Source: Butyrivibrio sp. AE3009 (GTDB taxonomy: Bacteria; Bacillota; Clostridia; Lachnospirales; Lachnospiraceae). Taken from it: a stretch of DNA of 64,000 bases. The position numbers were made by a program, and so were the translations under genes. The DNA lies in NCBI RefSeq assembly GCF_000420845.1, contig NZ_ATVS01000002.1, forward strand, positions 124,001-188,000, given 5' to 3'. The notes under the pieces are model-generated. The model did no database searches, was not told the DNA's origin, and saw only the letters and a list, made by a program, of their open reading frames with translations. How positions within the stretch are numbered: the stretch's first letter is position 1; each line of letters starts with the position of its first letter. Below are positions 26,258 through 35,830 of this stretch, piece after piece.

Positions 26258-26287
26258 ATTTACTATTTTTTACAGTTAAACTGTTAA

Positions 26288-27175
26288 TCAGTCGACACGC
26301 TTTTTGCCCCAGAAGAACAGTGCTACTGTGCCCGGACCTGTGTGGCTTCCGATGGTGGTACCGATACTGTAGATGCGGACCTTGCCCTTCATTTTGGGGA
26401 ATTGTTCCTCGATCAAATCCGCAACCTTGCGGGCATCTTCATAGCAGTCGGAGTTGGAAATGAAGCATTCTCCGTCGTAATCTGTGCCGTTTGCTGCATT
26501 CTCAACCATCTTCTGAACCTGAGCCTTCATGACGGCGCTCTTACCTCTGATTTTGGATCTTACAATCAGCTTACCCTGATAGTCAACGTTCATAAGAGGG
26601 CAGATATTAAGTACACTGCCGATTGTTCCTGCAACCTTGGAGACACGTCCGCCTCTTATAAGGTATTTAAGATCTGAAACGAAGAACCAGTGCTGGCATT
26701 CCAGTCTGTGTTCGATGGTCCATTCGTAGAGGGAGTCGATGCTCATTCCCTCGTCACGAAGATCGGCAAGCTTGTCCATCAATAATCCATAGCCTGCGGA
26801 AGCGGCCAGGGAATCCACAACATAGAGCTTCCTATCGGGATACTTCTCCTTAAGCTGGTCTCTTGCGATAATTGCAGAATTAAGGGTGCCGGAAATTCCG
26901 GAGGAAAGGGTGAGATGAAGAATATCCTTACCTTCCTGGAGCATAGACTCAAAATATTCGATGTATTCACCGACACTTACCTGAGAAGTTTTGGTCATAC
27001 TGCCTTCGGCCATCTTCTTATAGAAATCCTTAAATGGAAATGATTCACCCAGATCATCGGGGTAATCAGCTCCATCTATCTGAAAATGAAAACAAACATA
27101 TTTGATGTCTCTTCGCTGAAAATGAGCATTGTCAAGATCGGCGGTAGAACAGCAGCTTAATACGTAGTTACTCAT
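26288..27175 (-). CDS. DegV family fatty-acid-binding protein
   Basis: A 295-residue DegV-fold protein. Marks are TKTSQVSVGEYIEYFE (the fatty-acid contacting TSQ/TSQPS segment), LHLTLSSGISGTLNSA, VVDSLAASAGYGLL and the C-terminal GSHTGPGTVALFFWGK. DegV/FakB proteins bind a fatty acid and present it to the kinase FakA for phosphorylation into phospholipid synthesis. No FakA is in this window. It ends at the terminator shared with the HPr-like gene, and its start is preceded by GAAAAGGGGAAAAAT. Confidence 0.9.
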   Translation of the reverse strand: MSNYVLSCCSTADLDNAHFQRRDIKYVCFHFQIDGADYPDDLGESFPFKDFYKKMAEGSMTKTSQVSVGEYIEYFESMLQEGKDILHLTLSSGISGTLNSAIIARDQLKEKYPDRKLYVVDSLAASAGYGLLMDKLADLRDEGMSIDSLYEWTIEHRLECQHWFFVSDLKYLIRGGRVSKVAGTIGSVLNICPLMNVDYQGKLIVRSKIRGKSAVMKAQVQKMVENAANGTDYDGECFISNSDCYEDARKVADLIEEQFPKMKGKVRIYSIGTTIGSHTGPGTVALFFWGKKRVD

Positions 27176-27327
27176 ATTTTTCCCCTTTTCTATCGTATTT
27201 AATCATTACAATGATACATTAAAAATGACCGAGTATCAATCAAATCATTAAACAGTGCAAATTGCACAAGCGAAAAATGGGAAGCTGTTTGAATAGACTG
27301 AAAACTTGCACAATTTTAAAAACAAGG

Positions 27328-27356
27328 TTGACAACTTTTTGTGCACATGGTATATT
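27328..27356 (+). promoter_or_regulatory. Strong promoter of the structured RNA
   Basis: A perfect TTGACA at 27328-27333, an exact 17-bp spacer and TATATT at 27351-27356. It is among the best promoter matches in the window. Start expected near 27363. Confidence 0.75.
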
Positions 27357-27362
27357 ATATAT

Positions 27363-27624
27363 ACAATCACATAGCAAATAAAACCTACGCAGTCGAGATG
27401 GCTTAAGCTTCATCGAAGACGAGCATTGGTTTTCGGAGCGACTGGTATCCACAGCGACGGCGGCGATGCTTCACCTTAGCCAAGGGATTCCAACAAGTCG
27501 CGAAGGGTGTGATTTAAAATATATAGTTGTCCAAGACATCGCAACTAGGAAAGATGAGGATAAGACCCTTGGAAATTTCAATTTAAGGGCGGGTATTCAT
27601 TAGAATAATGGATGCCCGCCTTTT
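27363..27624 (+). ncRNA. Unidentified structured RNA, about 260 nt
   Basis: A promoter-to-terminator unit in a 738-bp gap with no plausible reading frame on the + strand. Several complementary segments suggest a fold. CAGTCG (27390-27395) pairs with CGACTG (27439-27444), and GCGACT (27438-27443) can instead pair with AGTCGC (27496-27501). CCAAGGG (27480-27486) or AAGGGT (27503-27508) can pair with ACCCTTGG (27565-27572). AGTTGT (27525-27530) pairs with GCAACT (27541-27546). It does not match tmRNA, RNase P, SRP or T-box RNAs as I know them. The size resembles the raiA-motif RNA of Firmicutes, but no raiA gene is adjacent and I cannot confirm it. Confidence 0.7.
27588..27624 (+). terminator. 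Intrinsic terminator of the structured RNA
   Basis: GGCGGGTATTCAT pairs with ATGGATGCCCGCC over 13 bp (two G-T pairs) with a seven-base loop, followed by TTTT. Confidence 0.85.
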
Positions 27625-27913
27625 ACTGTCCCCTGATATTTTTGCTTTTAGATCCGGATGCAGGCCTTTTTGATCAGATGCCAAGATTAAATATAATATA
27701 TAACATATATAATAAATCGTGAAACTTAGCTTCTATAAAGAGTGTCTGACAATAAAATAAAAAAACTATAAACTCTGAAAAAACATAATTGTTATATTGT
27801 AGGCAATTTTATTTTTTTATAATATGATATAGGTGCCAAAAGATACTTTTGACACTTACATCATAATATAAAATAAGTAATAATGGGCTGTTAACAAGAA
27901 ATTTGAGGCTGAT
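27625..27913 (+). other. Gap between structured RNA and GGDEF gene
   Basis: A very AT-rich 289-bp stretch. It contains a TATAAT at 27818-27823 with TTGTAG 15 bp upstream, a possible promoter for the GGDEF gene at 27914. No other gene, repeat or known riboswitch is visible. Confidence 0.4.
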
Positions 27914-29656
27914 ATGCAGGAGATTAATTCTCACGAAATCGTGATCGATGCAAAAAATCATACAATGATATCCGGTGACTCCAAGGCGGACAGGATCCTG
28001 AAGGAAGTGGGATCTGTCCCTTTTGAGCAATGCGTGACCGAAGGGTATAGGGATCTTTTTCTTCAAAATTTGAAGGATAAAAAAGGTGTATGGTTCCCTA
28101 CTGAGCTTCGTTACGATGATGAATTCGCATATTTTTATATCAAGGCTGAACAGGGCGAGACGAAAGATACTGTTTTGCTTAAGATAGTAAGTCTTGACGG
28201 ACTTCTTGACAGCCAGCAGGATATGTCCCGTACCATCAGATCCTATAGGGCACAGTTGGACATATATGAGGACGTTTTCTTTGAGTATGATCCCCAAACC
28301 GGTATGGTTGAGGTGTTTAATGCGCAGGAAGCCTATTTTGAGGCCGGTAGTTATTCCATTGATGCTTTTGAAGAGCTGCTTCTTAAACAAGCTTCAGACA
28401 AGCAGATTAGTGCTGTTAAGAGCTTTGTCTCCCAGATAAGATCCAAGACCGGAAGATTCGGAGTTAAGGTAACAGGAAATCTCCTTAATGATGACACATC
28501 CCTTAACGTAACCATGCTTGAGGGCGGCTTTGTGTTCTTTGACAAGGAAAGGGAAGGCGTAGTCGGGCATATTCATTTAAGGAGCTCTAAGGGTAAGCTG
28601 GTGGCTGCAAGTATAAAACATGACTCCCTTACAGGACTTGTTGATAAGGCAGATATTACCAGGATAGCAATGGAGAGGATAGATGAAAGGTGTCTTTCGG
28701 GAACAACACTTGCTATCGTTGATATAGATTTTTTCAAAACTGTAAATGACACCTATGGCCATCAGTACGGCGATTCCGTGATCAAAAAGATTGCAGATAT
28801 CATCTCCGCAGAAGTGGGGAGTGACGGAATTGTCGGGAGATTTGGCGGTGATGAGTTCCTGGTTGTTTTTTACAATATTTCAGATGAGGAGACGCTAAGA
28901 GGGTATCTTCGAAATATGAAGAAAAAGATAGAAGCTGCCTTTCCTGATAAAGGGGTTGATGAAAACACTCCCCTTTCTATTTCGGTGGGAGCAGCCATAT
29001 ATCCCAAGGACGCAGATACCTATGAGGACGTCTTTATGGTGGCGGACTATTGCCTTTATATAGCCAAGGATAAGGGCAGGAATCGCTACATCATATATGA
29101 TGAATGCAAGCATGGTCTTGTGGAAGCGATACGTCTTAAGAAAGACACTGTCAAGAAACGCAATGACAGAGATGTTTCTCTGGGGGATGTGATGGTTCGG
29201 ATGTTTGATCAGATCCTTCACGGAGATGGCAGCAGTCCTGAAAGGATTCTGGATGAGTTTGCCCTTTCTTTTGATCTTCAAAGAATCACTCTTCTTGTGG
29301 GTGAGCCCTTCAGATTCAGGTATTCATCCGGAACGGAGGCTATTAAGAATCCTGAGGATGCACAGTTTTTGCTGGGCTTTCTTAACAGTGATTTCAAGAA
29401 TAAGTATCTTGGAGATCAGACTTTTATTGTAGTTAACAGGATAGATTCCCTTCCGGTTCAGGCCGGTGCCATTAAGTCTTTTTTGAGAGAAGCCGGGATT
29501 TTGTCTTATGTCATTGTGAAGTTTTTTGACAAAAATAAAAGAGAGTGTATACTTATGATTTCAAGCATCGGTAAACAGACACAGTGGAATCAGATGCATT
29601 ATAAGTATTACAGGGCGTTAGGAGATCTTCTGTCTCTTTATTCGCTTAATTTCTGA
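27914..29656 (+). CDS. Diguanylate cyclase, GGDEF with GAF-like tail
   Basis: A 580-residue soluble protein. Residues 1-100 and about 105-235 look like two sensor domains of PAS type (the second begins LDIYEDVFFEYDPQTGMVEVFN). The GGDEF domain, about 240-405, has VDIDFFKTVNDTYGHQYGD and a canonical GGDEF loop at about 311-315, so it is probably active; the RxxD inhibitory site is missing. A C-terminal GAF-like region follows (about 420-580), as in the protein at 22201. The ATG has a GAGG stretch upstream. A terminator follows, so it is probably monocistronic. Confidence 0.88.
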   Translation: MQEINSHEIVIDAKNHTMISGDSKADRILKEVGSVPFEQCVTEGYRDLFLQNLKDKKGVWFPTELRYDDEFAYFYIKAEQGETKDTVLLKIVSLDGLLDSQQDMSRTIRSYRAQLDIYEDVFFEYDPQTGMVEVFNAQEAYFEAGSYSIDAFEELLLKQASDKQISAVKSFVSQIRSKTGRFGVKVTGNLLNDDTSLNVTMLEGGFVFFDKEREGVVGHIHLRSSKGKLVAASIKHDSLTGLVDKADITRIAMERIDERCLSGTTLAIVDIDFFKTVNDTYGHQYGDSVIKKIADIISAEVGSDGIVGRFGGDEFLVVFYNISDEETLRGYLRNMKKKIEAAFPDKGVDENTPLSISVGAAIYPKDADTYEDVFMVADYCLYIAKDKGRNRYIIYDECKHGLVEAIRLKKDTVKKRNDRDVSLGDVMVRMFDQILHGDGSSPERILDEFALSFDLQRITLLVGEPFRFRYSSGTEAIKNPEDAQFLLGFLNSDFKNKYLGDQTFIVVNRIDSLPVQAGAIKSFLREAGILSYVIVKFFDKNKRECILMISSIGKQTQWNQMHYKYYRALGDLLSLYSLNF

Positions 29657-29674
29657 ATTATATAATAAACACTG

Positions 29675-29710
29675 ACTGATGCTGTGATTTGATTGCGGCA
29701 TCAGTTTTTT
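29675..29710 (+). terminator. Intrinsic terminator after GGDEF gene
   Basis: ACTGATGCTG pairs with CGGCATCAGT across an 11-base loop, followed by six Ts. Confidence 0.8.
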
Positions 29711-29720
29711 GGGAGAGTAT

Positions 29721-30311
29721 ATGGCAGCTTTGGCAAAATTTTTTCTAAATAGCATAATGCTTGGCGTAGGACTAGCAATGGATGCTTTTTCCGTGTCATT
29801 GGCAAACGGATTCGCGGAAAGCAGGATGAATAAGAAAAGGATGGCATTTATTGCCGGAATATATGCGGGATTTCAGTTCCTTATGCCGGTGATCGGCTGG
29901 GGATTGGTGCATGAGGCTCTTAGCTTTTTTAAGGCTTTTGAACCATTTACTCCCTGGATTGCGCTTATTCTTTTGTGCTTTATCGGTGGAAAAATGCTGA
30001 TTGAGGGTATTAAGGACAAAAAGTGCGGGGGTGAAGAGGACTGTGCCTGTTCAGACAGGATATCAACCAAGCTCTTGATGACTCAGGGCGTCGCAACTGC
30101 AATAGATGCTCTTTCAGTTGGCTTTACCATTGCTGAGTATACGATGATCATGGCGGTTACAGCATCACTTATCATTGGTGCCGTAACATTTGTTATATGC
30201 TTTGCGGGCCTTAAACTTGGAACCAGATTTGGAACTAAACTTGCCGGAAATGCCAAGATTTTAGGCGGAATCATTCTTATTGCCATAGGACTTGAGATCT
30301 GTTTCTTCTAA
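29721..30311 (+). CDS. mntP: Manganese efflux pump MntP
   Basis: A 196-residue, six-helix inner membrane protein of the MntP (DUF204) family, exporting Mn2+. Two internal repeats each carry the conserved acidic helix: GLAMDAFSVSLANG in the first half and TAIDALSVGFT in the second. The cytoplasmic loop has the usual Cys/Glu-rich stretch (KKCGGEEDCACS). GGGAGA before ATG 29721 sets the start rather than the in-frame GTG/TTG upstream. No yybP-ykoY manganese riboswitch is visible in front of it. Confidence 0.92.
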   Translation: MAALAKFFLNSIMLGVGLAMDAFSVSLANGFAESRMNKKRMAFIAGIYAGFQFLMPVIGWGLVHEALSFFKAFEPFTPWIALILLCFIGGKMLIEGIKDKKCGGEEDCACSDRISTKLLMTQGVATAIDALSVGFTIAEYTMIMAVTASLIIGAVTFVICFAGLKLGTRFGTKLAGNAKILGGIILIAIGLEICFF

Positions 30312-30348
30312 GACCGTGGTGAAAATAAGTATATTTTTAAGTTGACGG

Positions 30349-30377
30349 TTGACTTTTTTTATAAAGAAAAATAGAAT
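30349..30377 (+). promoter_or_regulatory. Promoter of the pheST T-box transcript
   Basis: TTGACT at 30349-30354, a 17-bp spacer and TAGAAT at 30372-30377. Start expected near 30384. Confidence 0.65.
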
Positions 30378-30397
30378 ATTTAAAGCGAATATAGAAA

Positions 30398-30668
30398 ATG
30401 CATTGATGGTGCGGGGGTAACCCCAAGATGTTATGTCATCCTTCTAGAGAATCGGAGTCATCGGCTGGAAGCTCCGCAGGTAATGGCATATACGGAAATT
30501 TCCCACCGGAGCAGTCCAAATGAAACGATTACCGAGTATTCGAAAGTAGTTTGGAACGTCTGTCTACGTTACAGATAGCAAAGAGCCTGTTATTTATGAC
30601 AGGAACATGGGTGGTACCGCGGAACAATTCGTCCCATAGCATTATTAGAAATGCTATGGGACTTTTTT
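30398..30668 (+). promoter_or_regulatory. T-box leader (tRNA-Phe sensing) of pheST
   Basis: A classic T-box riboswitch. The T-box core GGGTGGTACCGCGG is at 30609-30622. Its 3' part would pair with uncharged tRNA acceptor ends to form the antiterminator. The competing terminator lies just after. The large Stem I occupies about 30440-30515. A TTC triplet at 30500-30502 on its 3' side is the likely specifier codon for phenylalanine, fitting the downstream pheS. Low charged tRNA-Phe should raise pheST expression. Confidence 0.92.
30631..30668 (+). terminator. T-box-controlled terminator
   Basis: GTCCCATAGCAT pairs perfectly with ATGCTATGGGAC around an eight-base loop, followed by six Ts. Confidence 0.9.
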
Positions 30669-30725
30669 GCGCGTGAAGCAGAGCCATGCTTCACACGCAA
30701 ATCCAATCAATAGGAGGAAGGAAAT

Positions 30726-31772
30726 TTGGAAAACAACGCTTTACGTGAAAAAATCGAAGCAATCCGTGAAGAAATCAAGGCAAATGCCGAAAAGCTTGAT
30801 AATTCCAAGCTTGTTTACGAGATGAGAAAGACTTTCTTGGATAACAAGGCCGGCAAGATCAGTGCTCTTATGAAGGAAATGAAGAATATTCCCGCAGAGG
30901 ATCGTGCTGAGTACGGAAAAAATGTAAATGAATTAAAGCAGTGGGCCCTTGAGCATTTTGAAGAGCTTGATAAGAAAATGAAGGAAAAAGAGCTTCAGCT
31001 TAGATATGAGGCTGAGAAGCAGGATGTTACAATGCCCGCCAAGATGCGCTATGAAGGAAATCTTCATCCGGTAACACAGATGAGAGAGACTCTTATCGAC
31101 ATTTTTGCCGGAATGGGATTTGAGATTTATGAGGGCACTGAGATTGAGAATGATTATTACAATTTCACAGCTTTGAACACCCCCAAGGATCACCCTGCAA
31201 GGGATATGCAGGATACCTTCTATCTTAGCCCTGAGTTCCTGTTAAGAACACAGACCTCATCAGGACAGATCCATGTTATGGAGAACTCCAAGCCTCCTAT
31301 CAAGATCTTATCCCCCGGTAAGGTTTTCCGTTCTGATGATGATGCTACGCATTCACCTATGTTCTCACAGATGGAAGGACTTGTGGTTGACAAGGGAGTA
31401 AACCTCTGTGATCTGAAAGGAGCACTGGAAACATTTGCGCAGAAGATCTTTGGAGAGGGAACAACCACAAGACTTCGTCCTTCATACTTCCCATTCACAG
31501 AGCCTTCTGTAGAGGTTGACTGCAGCTGTTTTGCCTGTGGCGGTAAGGGATGTAATCTTTGCAAGGGTACAGGCTGGATCGAGGTACTTGGAGCCGGCGT
31601 AGTTAATAAAAAAGTTTTAGAGAACTGCGGAATTGATTCTGAAGAGTATAGTGGATTTGCTTTTGGTATCGGTATTGAGCGTGCAACAATGCTTAAATAC
31701 GGTATCAACAATATCAAGCTTTTGTACGAGTCAGATCTTGATGTTTTGAAGCAGATTGATCACTACGAATAA
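30726..31772 (+). CDS. pheS: Phenylalanyl-tRNA synthetase alpha subunit
   Basis: The 348-residue catalytic subunit of the alpha2-beta2 enzyme charging tRNA-Phe. An N-terminal coiled-coil arm (about 1-90) precedes the class II core. Motif 2 is around [15 protein letters not shown]. The zinc-like cysteine cluster ([14 protein letters not shown]) is seen, as is motif 3, [13 protein letters not shown]. The start is a TTG at 30726 with AGGAGGAAGG upstream. It is controlled by the T-box leader and is followed by pheT. Confidence 0.96.
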   Translation: MENNALREKIEAIREEIKANAEKLDNSKLVYEMRKTFLDNKAGKISALMKEMKNIPAEDRAEYGKNVNELKQWALEHFEELDKKMKEKELQLRYEAEKQDVTMPAKMRYEGNLHPVTQMRETLIDIFAGMGFEIYEGTEIENDYYNFTALNTPKDHPARDMQDTFYLSPEFLLRTQTSSGQIHVMENSKPPIKILSPGKVFRSDDDATHSPMFSQMEGLVVDKGVNLCDLKGALETFAQKIFGEGTTTRLRPSYFPFTEPSVEVDCSCFACGGKGCNLCKGTGWIEVLGAGVVNKKVLENCGIDSEEYSGFAFGIGIERATMLKYGINNIKLLYESDLDVLKQIDHYE

Positions 31773-31803
31773 TTCAGGTTTTCTAAAATAGGAGGAAGAT
31801 AAA

Positions 31804-34224
31804 ATGTTAGTACCCTTAAGTTGGCTTAAAGATTTTGTTGATATAGATATTGAACCCAAGGAACTTGAGAAAAAACTCTTTGACTGCGGTTTCGAAGTAG
31901 AAGAGTGCTGGGAAGTGGGTAAGGATATTTCCAAGGTTGTAGTTGGTGAGGTTCTTACCTGCGAAGCTATTCCCGATACACATCTTCATGTATGTACAGT
32001 AAATGCCGGTGAGCACGGTACATTCCAGGTATGCTGCGGTGCTGATAATGTTCAGGCCGGTGGCAAGTATCCTCTGGCTCTTGTAGGAGCTACAGTTATC
32101 GAGACTGCCAAGGACCATGTGACAGTTGTAGGTGTTGCAACCATCAAGAAGGGCAAGCTTCGCGGTTACGATTCAGAGGGTATGCTCTGCTCAGGCGTTG
32201 AGCTTGGCGTAACTGAGGACATGTATCCCGGTGCAGGCTATAACGGACTTCTTGTATTCCCTGAGGATACAGAGGTTGGCGCAGATGTTAAGCCTCTTCT
32301 TGGCCTTGATGAGTGGATCTTTGATGTTTCCATCACTGCCAACAGACCTGACTGTCAGAGCATTTACGGTCTTGCAAGAGAGGTTGCGGCTGCTCTTGAC
32401 AAGCCATTAAAAGAAATTGATCTTAGCTATACAGAAACTGATGTGGAGAACGAAGGCTTCAGCGTAACAGTTGAAGACCCTGATCTCTGCCCAAGATATA
32501 TCGGACACTATGTATATGATGTAAAGCTTGGCGAGAGCCCTCTCTGGATGAAGAGAAGACTTGCTATGGTTGGCAATAATGCCATCAACAATATCGTTGA
32601 TATCACTAACTATATTATGAGAGAGCTTGGTCAGCCCATGCACGCTTTTGACGGCAAGTTCCTTGAGGATAACAGGATCGTTGTAAGACGTGCCAAGGCA
32701 GGAGAGAAGATCACAACTCTTGATGAGAATGAGTTTGAGCTTACTACAGATAACCTTGTTATCTGCGATGGCAAGAAGCCCGTTGCTCTTGCCGGTATCA
32801 TGGGAGGTCTTAATTCAGAGATCCGTGATACAACAACTACAGTTACTTTTGAGGCTGCCAAGTTCATGCGTGACAACATCCGTAAGAGTTCAAGAGCACT
32901 GGGCCAGTCTTCTGACTCTTCAGCTGCTTTTTCAAAGGGTGTTTATGAGTACACAACAGTTATCGCCATGAAAAGAGCTCTTCACCTTATCGAGCAGCTT
33001 GGAGCAGGTAAGGTTTCCAAGACTCATGTTGACGTTAATACAGGAAACAGCCTTGAGAAGAAGGAAATGAAGGCTTCCATCAGGAAGGTAAACGGAGTTC
33101 TTGGTATCGAGGTCCCTGAGAATGAGATCAGGAGAATCCTTACAAACCTTAATTTCGAGCCTGTAATAAACGGCGATGAGCTTACTATCAAGATTCCTGC
33201 ATATCGTGAGGATATGGAGAACTATCCTGATATTGCAGAAGAGCTTATCCGTATGTATGGCTATGATCATGTACAGCCTACATTCCTTAAGAGCTCAAGT
33301 GTAACAATGGGAGGAAGAAATCAGAAGCAGAAGACAGAGCTTAGGATCAAGAGAGCTCTTTGCTCACAGGGCGCATTTGAGTGCATGCACTATTCATTCT
33401 TCTCACCCAGTGACTTGGATCTCCTTAGATTCCCTGAGGACGCTGCAGAAAGGACTGCCATCAGGATCCTTAATCCTATCAACGAGGATCTTTCTCTTAT
33501 GAGAACAACTCTTGCAGCTCAGATGATCCATGCTATTGCAAGGAACCAGAAGAAGGGAACCCTGGAGGGAAGACTTTTTGAAGTAGGTAACAGATTTGTT
33601 CCTAAGGCACTTCCTCTTACAGAGTATCCTGAGGAGAAGGCAACTCTTTGCATCGGTATTTTCGGTGATGGCGAGGATATCTTTACATTAAAGGGACTGG
33701 CAGAAAATGTTGCTGCTGCACTTCATATCAGCTTTAAGTATGAGGCGGCCACAAAGACATTTTTACACCCCTACAGAGCAGCTAAGATCCTTTGCGAGGG
33801 CGAAGAGGTTGGATATCTTGGCCAGATCACCTATGAGATCCAGGATGATACAGATATGAGAATTCCTGCATACATCTGTGAGATTGACCTTTCTCTTCTT
33901 GAGAAGTGGTATGGCAAGACACCTACATTCCAGCCACTTTCAAAGTTCGCCACTGTTAAGCGTGACCTTGCGCTTGTTATGGACAAGACAGTTACCTGCG
34001 GAGAGGTTGAGGATGCAATCTATGGTTCCTGCAAGTATGTAACAGATGTTAAGCTCTTTGACGTGTACGAAGGACTTCCTATTCCTCCTACCAAGAAGAG
34101 TATGGCATATACAATTACCTTCACTCCCAAGGATGAAGAACTTACAGATGATGCTATAAACGGATACGTTGACAAGATGCTCAGAAAGCTTTCATTTACA
34201 ATGGGTATCGAGATCCGTAGCTGA
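31804..34224 (+). CDS. pheT: Phenylalanyl-tRNA synthetase beta subunit
   Basis: An 806-residue beta subunit. Order of domains: tRNA-binding OB domain near 40-150, B3/B4 editing domain in the middle (about 210-375), B5 domain, an inactive class II-like core and the C-terminal FDX-ACB anticodon-binding domain (FATVKRDLALVMDKTV...). It completes the enzyme with PheS, checks for mischarged tyrosine and binds tRNA. GGAGGA lies just before the ATG. It ends at a terminator that also overlaps the next gene's promoter. Confidence 0.96.
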   Translation: MLVPLSWLKDFVDIDIEPKELEKKLFDCGFEVEECWEVGKDISKVVVGEVLTCEAIPDTHLHVCTVNAGEHGTFQVCCGADNVQAGGKYPLALVGATVIETAKDHVTVVGVATIKKGKLRGYDSEGMLCSGVELGVTEDMYPGAGYNGLLVFPEDTEVGADVKPLLGLDEWIFDVSITANRPDCQSIYGLAREVAAALDKPLKEIDLSYTETDVENEGFSVTVEDPDLCPRYIGHYVYDVKLGESPLWMKRRLAMVGNNAINNIVDITNYIMRELGQPMHAFDGKFLEDNRIVVRRAKAGEKITTLDENEFELTTDNLVICDGKKPVALAGIMGGLNSEIRDTTTTVTFEAAKFMRDNIRKSSRALGQSSDSSAAFSKGVYEYTTVIAMKRALHLIEQLGAGKVSKTHVDVNTGNSLEKKEMKASIRKVNGVLGIEVPENEIRRILTNLNFEPVINGDELTIKIPAYREDMENYPDIAEELIRMYGYDHVQPTFLKSSSVTMGGRNQKQKTELRIKRALCSQGAFECMHYSFFSPSDLDLLRFPEDAAERTAIRILNPINEDLSLMRTTLAAQMIHAIARNQKKGTLEGRLFEVGNRFVPKALPLTEYPEEKATLCIGIFGDGEDIFTLKGLAENVAAALHISFKYEAATKTFLHPYRAAKILCEGEEVGYLGQITYEIQDDTDMRIPAYICEIDLSLLEKWYGKTPTFQPLSKFATVKRDLALVMDKTVTCGEVEDAIYGSCKYVTDVKLFDVYEGLPIPPTKKSMAYTITFTPKDEELTDDAINGYVDKMLRKLSFTMGIEIRS

Positions 34225-34225
34225 T

Positions 34226-34254
34226 TTGATTAGAAACAAAACAGATGTTATAAT
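34226..34254 (+). promoter_or_regulatory. Promoter of M18 aminopeptidase gene
   Basis: TTGATT at 34226-34231, a 17-bp spacer and a perfect TATAAT at 34249-34254. The -10 overlaps the first arm of the pheT terminator, so RNA starting near 34261 would lack most of that arm. Confidence 0.6.
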
Positions 34255-34290
34255 AGCCATTGCTTACAAGTGAAGCAATGGCTATTTTTT
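34252..34290 (+). terminator. Intrinsic terminator after pheT
   Basis: AATAGCCATTGCTT pairs with AAGCAATGGCTATT over 14 bp with a seven-base loop, followed by Ts. Confidence 0.9.
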
Positions 34291-34310
34291 CCAGAAAGGA
34301 GCTTTCATAT

Positions 34311-35810
34311 ATGAACAGAAAAAATGTATGGACAACATATTCACAGGCACAGCTTAAGGCTTGTGACAAATTTGCAGAAGACTATAAGAAGTTCTTGGAC
34401 AACTCCAAGACAGAGCGTGAAGCCATCGACGAGATCGTAAACGAGATCGAGGCAGCAGGCTACAGAGAGCTTAACACTCTCATTGGTTCAAAGACCAAGC
34501 TTAAAAAGGGAGACAAGGTTTATTCAGTTTGGATGAACAAGTCAATTGCCATGTTCCAGCTGGGATCTGAGCCCCTTGAGGCGGGACTTAATATTCTTGG
34601 AGCACATATCGATTCTCCAAGACTTGATGTTAAGCAGAACCCTCTTTACGAGGACGGCGGCTTTGCTTATCTTGATACCCACTACTACGGCGGAATCAAG
34701 AAATATCAGTATGTTGCAATGCCTCTTGCCATCCACGGTGTGTTTGTTAAGACCGATGGAACAACAGTACAACTCAATGTAGGTGAGGATGAGGATGATC
34801 CTGTATTCTTCGTTTCAGACCTTCTTATCCACCTTGCGCAGGATCAGATGGGCAAAAAGGCATCTGAGGTGATCACAGGTGAGGCTCTTGATCTTATCGT
34901 TGGTAACAGACCTTTCGTTATCGAGAGCAAGGAAAAAGAGAAGGCCGAGAAGGAAGATGCCAAGCTCTCAGCAGGCGAGAAGTACGCCATCAAGGCCGAG
35001 AAGGAAGAGAAGGCTGAGTCAGGCAAGGTTTCAGGTGCTGTAAGACGTGGTATTCTTGCTATCCTTCATGATCTCTACGGTGTAGAGGAAGAGGATTTCA
35101 TTTCAGCTGAGCTTGAGATCGTTCCTGCCGGAAAGAGCAGAGATGCAGGCTTTGACAGATCAATGATCCTTGGCTATGGCCACGACGACAGAGTGTGCGC
35201 ATTCCCTTCAATGAGAGCGCTACTTGAGGCTAAGAATCTTAAGAGAACAGGTTGCTGCATCCTTGTTGACAAGGAAGAGATCGGCAGCGTTGGTGCAACA
35301 GGTATGAGAAGCAGATTCTTCGAAAATGCCCTTGCAGAGCTTATGAATCTTACAAAGGAAGGCTACAATGATCTGGCTCTGAGAAGATGTCTTGCTAATT
35401 CCTGCATGCTTTCTTCTGATGTTAATGCAGGTTTTGATCCTACATATGCATCCTGCTTTGAGAAAAAGAATGCTTCTTTCCTTGGACAGGGTCTTGTATT
35501 TAGCAAGTTCACAGGTTCAAGAGGAAAGTCAGGCTCAAATGATGCCAATGCTGAATTCATTGCAGAGATCAGAAGAGCCTTCGAGAAGGACAAGATCGTA
35601 TATCAGACAGCTGAGCTTGGTAAGGTTGATGTTGGCGGCGGCGGAACTATCGCTTACATTCTTGCCCTCTACGGAATGAATGTTATCGATGCCGGAGTTG
35701 CGGTTCTTAACATGCATGCACCTTGGGAAGCTATCAGCAAGGCTGACCTCTTTGAAGCTAAGAGAGGTTATGTTGCATTCCTTCAGAATATTGATTTCAG
35801 AAATGAATGA
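34311..35810 (+). CDS. M18 family aminopeptidase
   Basis: A 499-residue zinc aminopeptidase of the aspartyl-aminopeptidase type. The metal and catalytic blocks are LGAHIDSPRLD, DKEEIGSVGATG, SSDVNAGFDPTY and a C-terminal NMHAPWEAISKADL with the last His ligand. It removes acidic or other N-terminal residues from cytosolic peptides. A highly charged Lys/Glu stretch (about 205-245) is inserted in the middle, as in several Clostridia members. AAAGGAG sets the start at ATG 34311; the frame opens earlier at 34260, inside the terminator. Confidence 0.93.
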   Translation: MNRKNVWTTYSQAQLKACDKFAEDYKKFLDNSKTEREAIDEIVNEIEAAGYRELNTLIGSKTKLKKGDKVYSVWMNKSIAMFQLGSEPLEAGLNILGAHIDSPRLDVKQNPLYEDGGFAYLDTHYYGGIKKYQYVAMPLAIHGVFVKTDGTTVQLNVGEDEDDPVFFVSDLLIHLAQDQMGKKASEVITGEALDLIVGNRPFVIESKEKEKAEKEDAKLSAGEKYAIKAEKEEKAESGKVSGAVRRGILAILHDLYGVEEEDFISAELEIVPAGKSRDAGFDRSMILGYGHDDRVCAFPSMRALLEAKNLKRTGCCILVDKEEIGSVGATGMRSRFFENALAELMNLTKEGYNDLALRRCLANSCMLSSDVNAGFDPTYASCFEKKNASFLGQGLVFSKFTGSRGKSGSNDANAEFIAEIRRAFEKDKIVYQTAELGKVDVGGGGTIAYILALYGMNVIDAGVAVLNMHAPWEAISKADLFEAKRGYVAFLQNIDFRNE

Positions 35811-35830
35811 TTAAACTTATGAGGGAGAAG

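Noticed and set aside
27240..27452. Reverse-strand frame of 70 codons overlapping the structured RNA
   Set aside because: It crosses the promoter and first part of a well-defined RNA unit and has no ribosome site.
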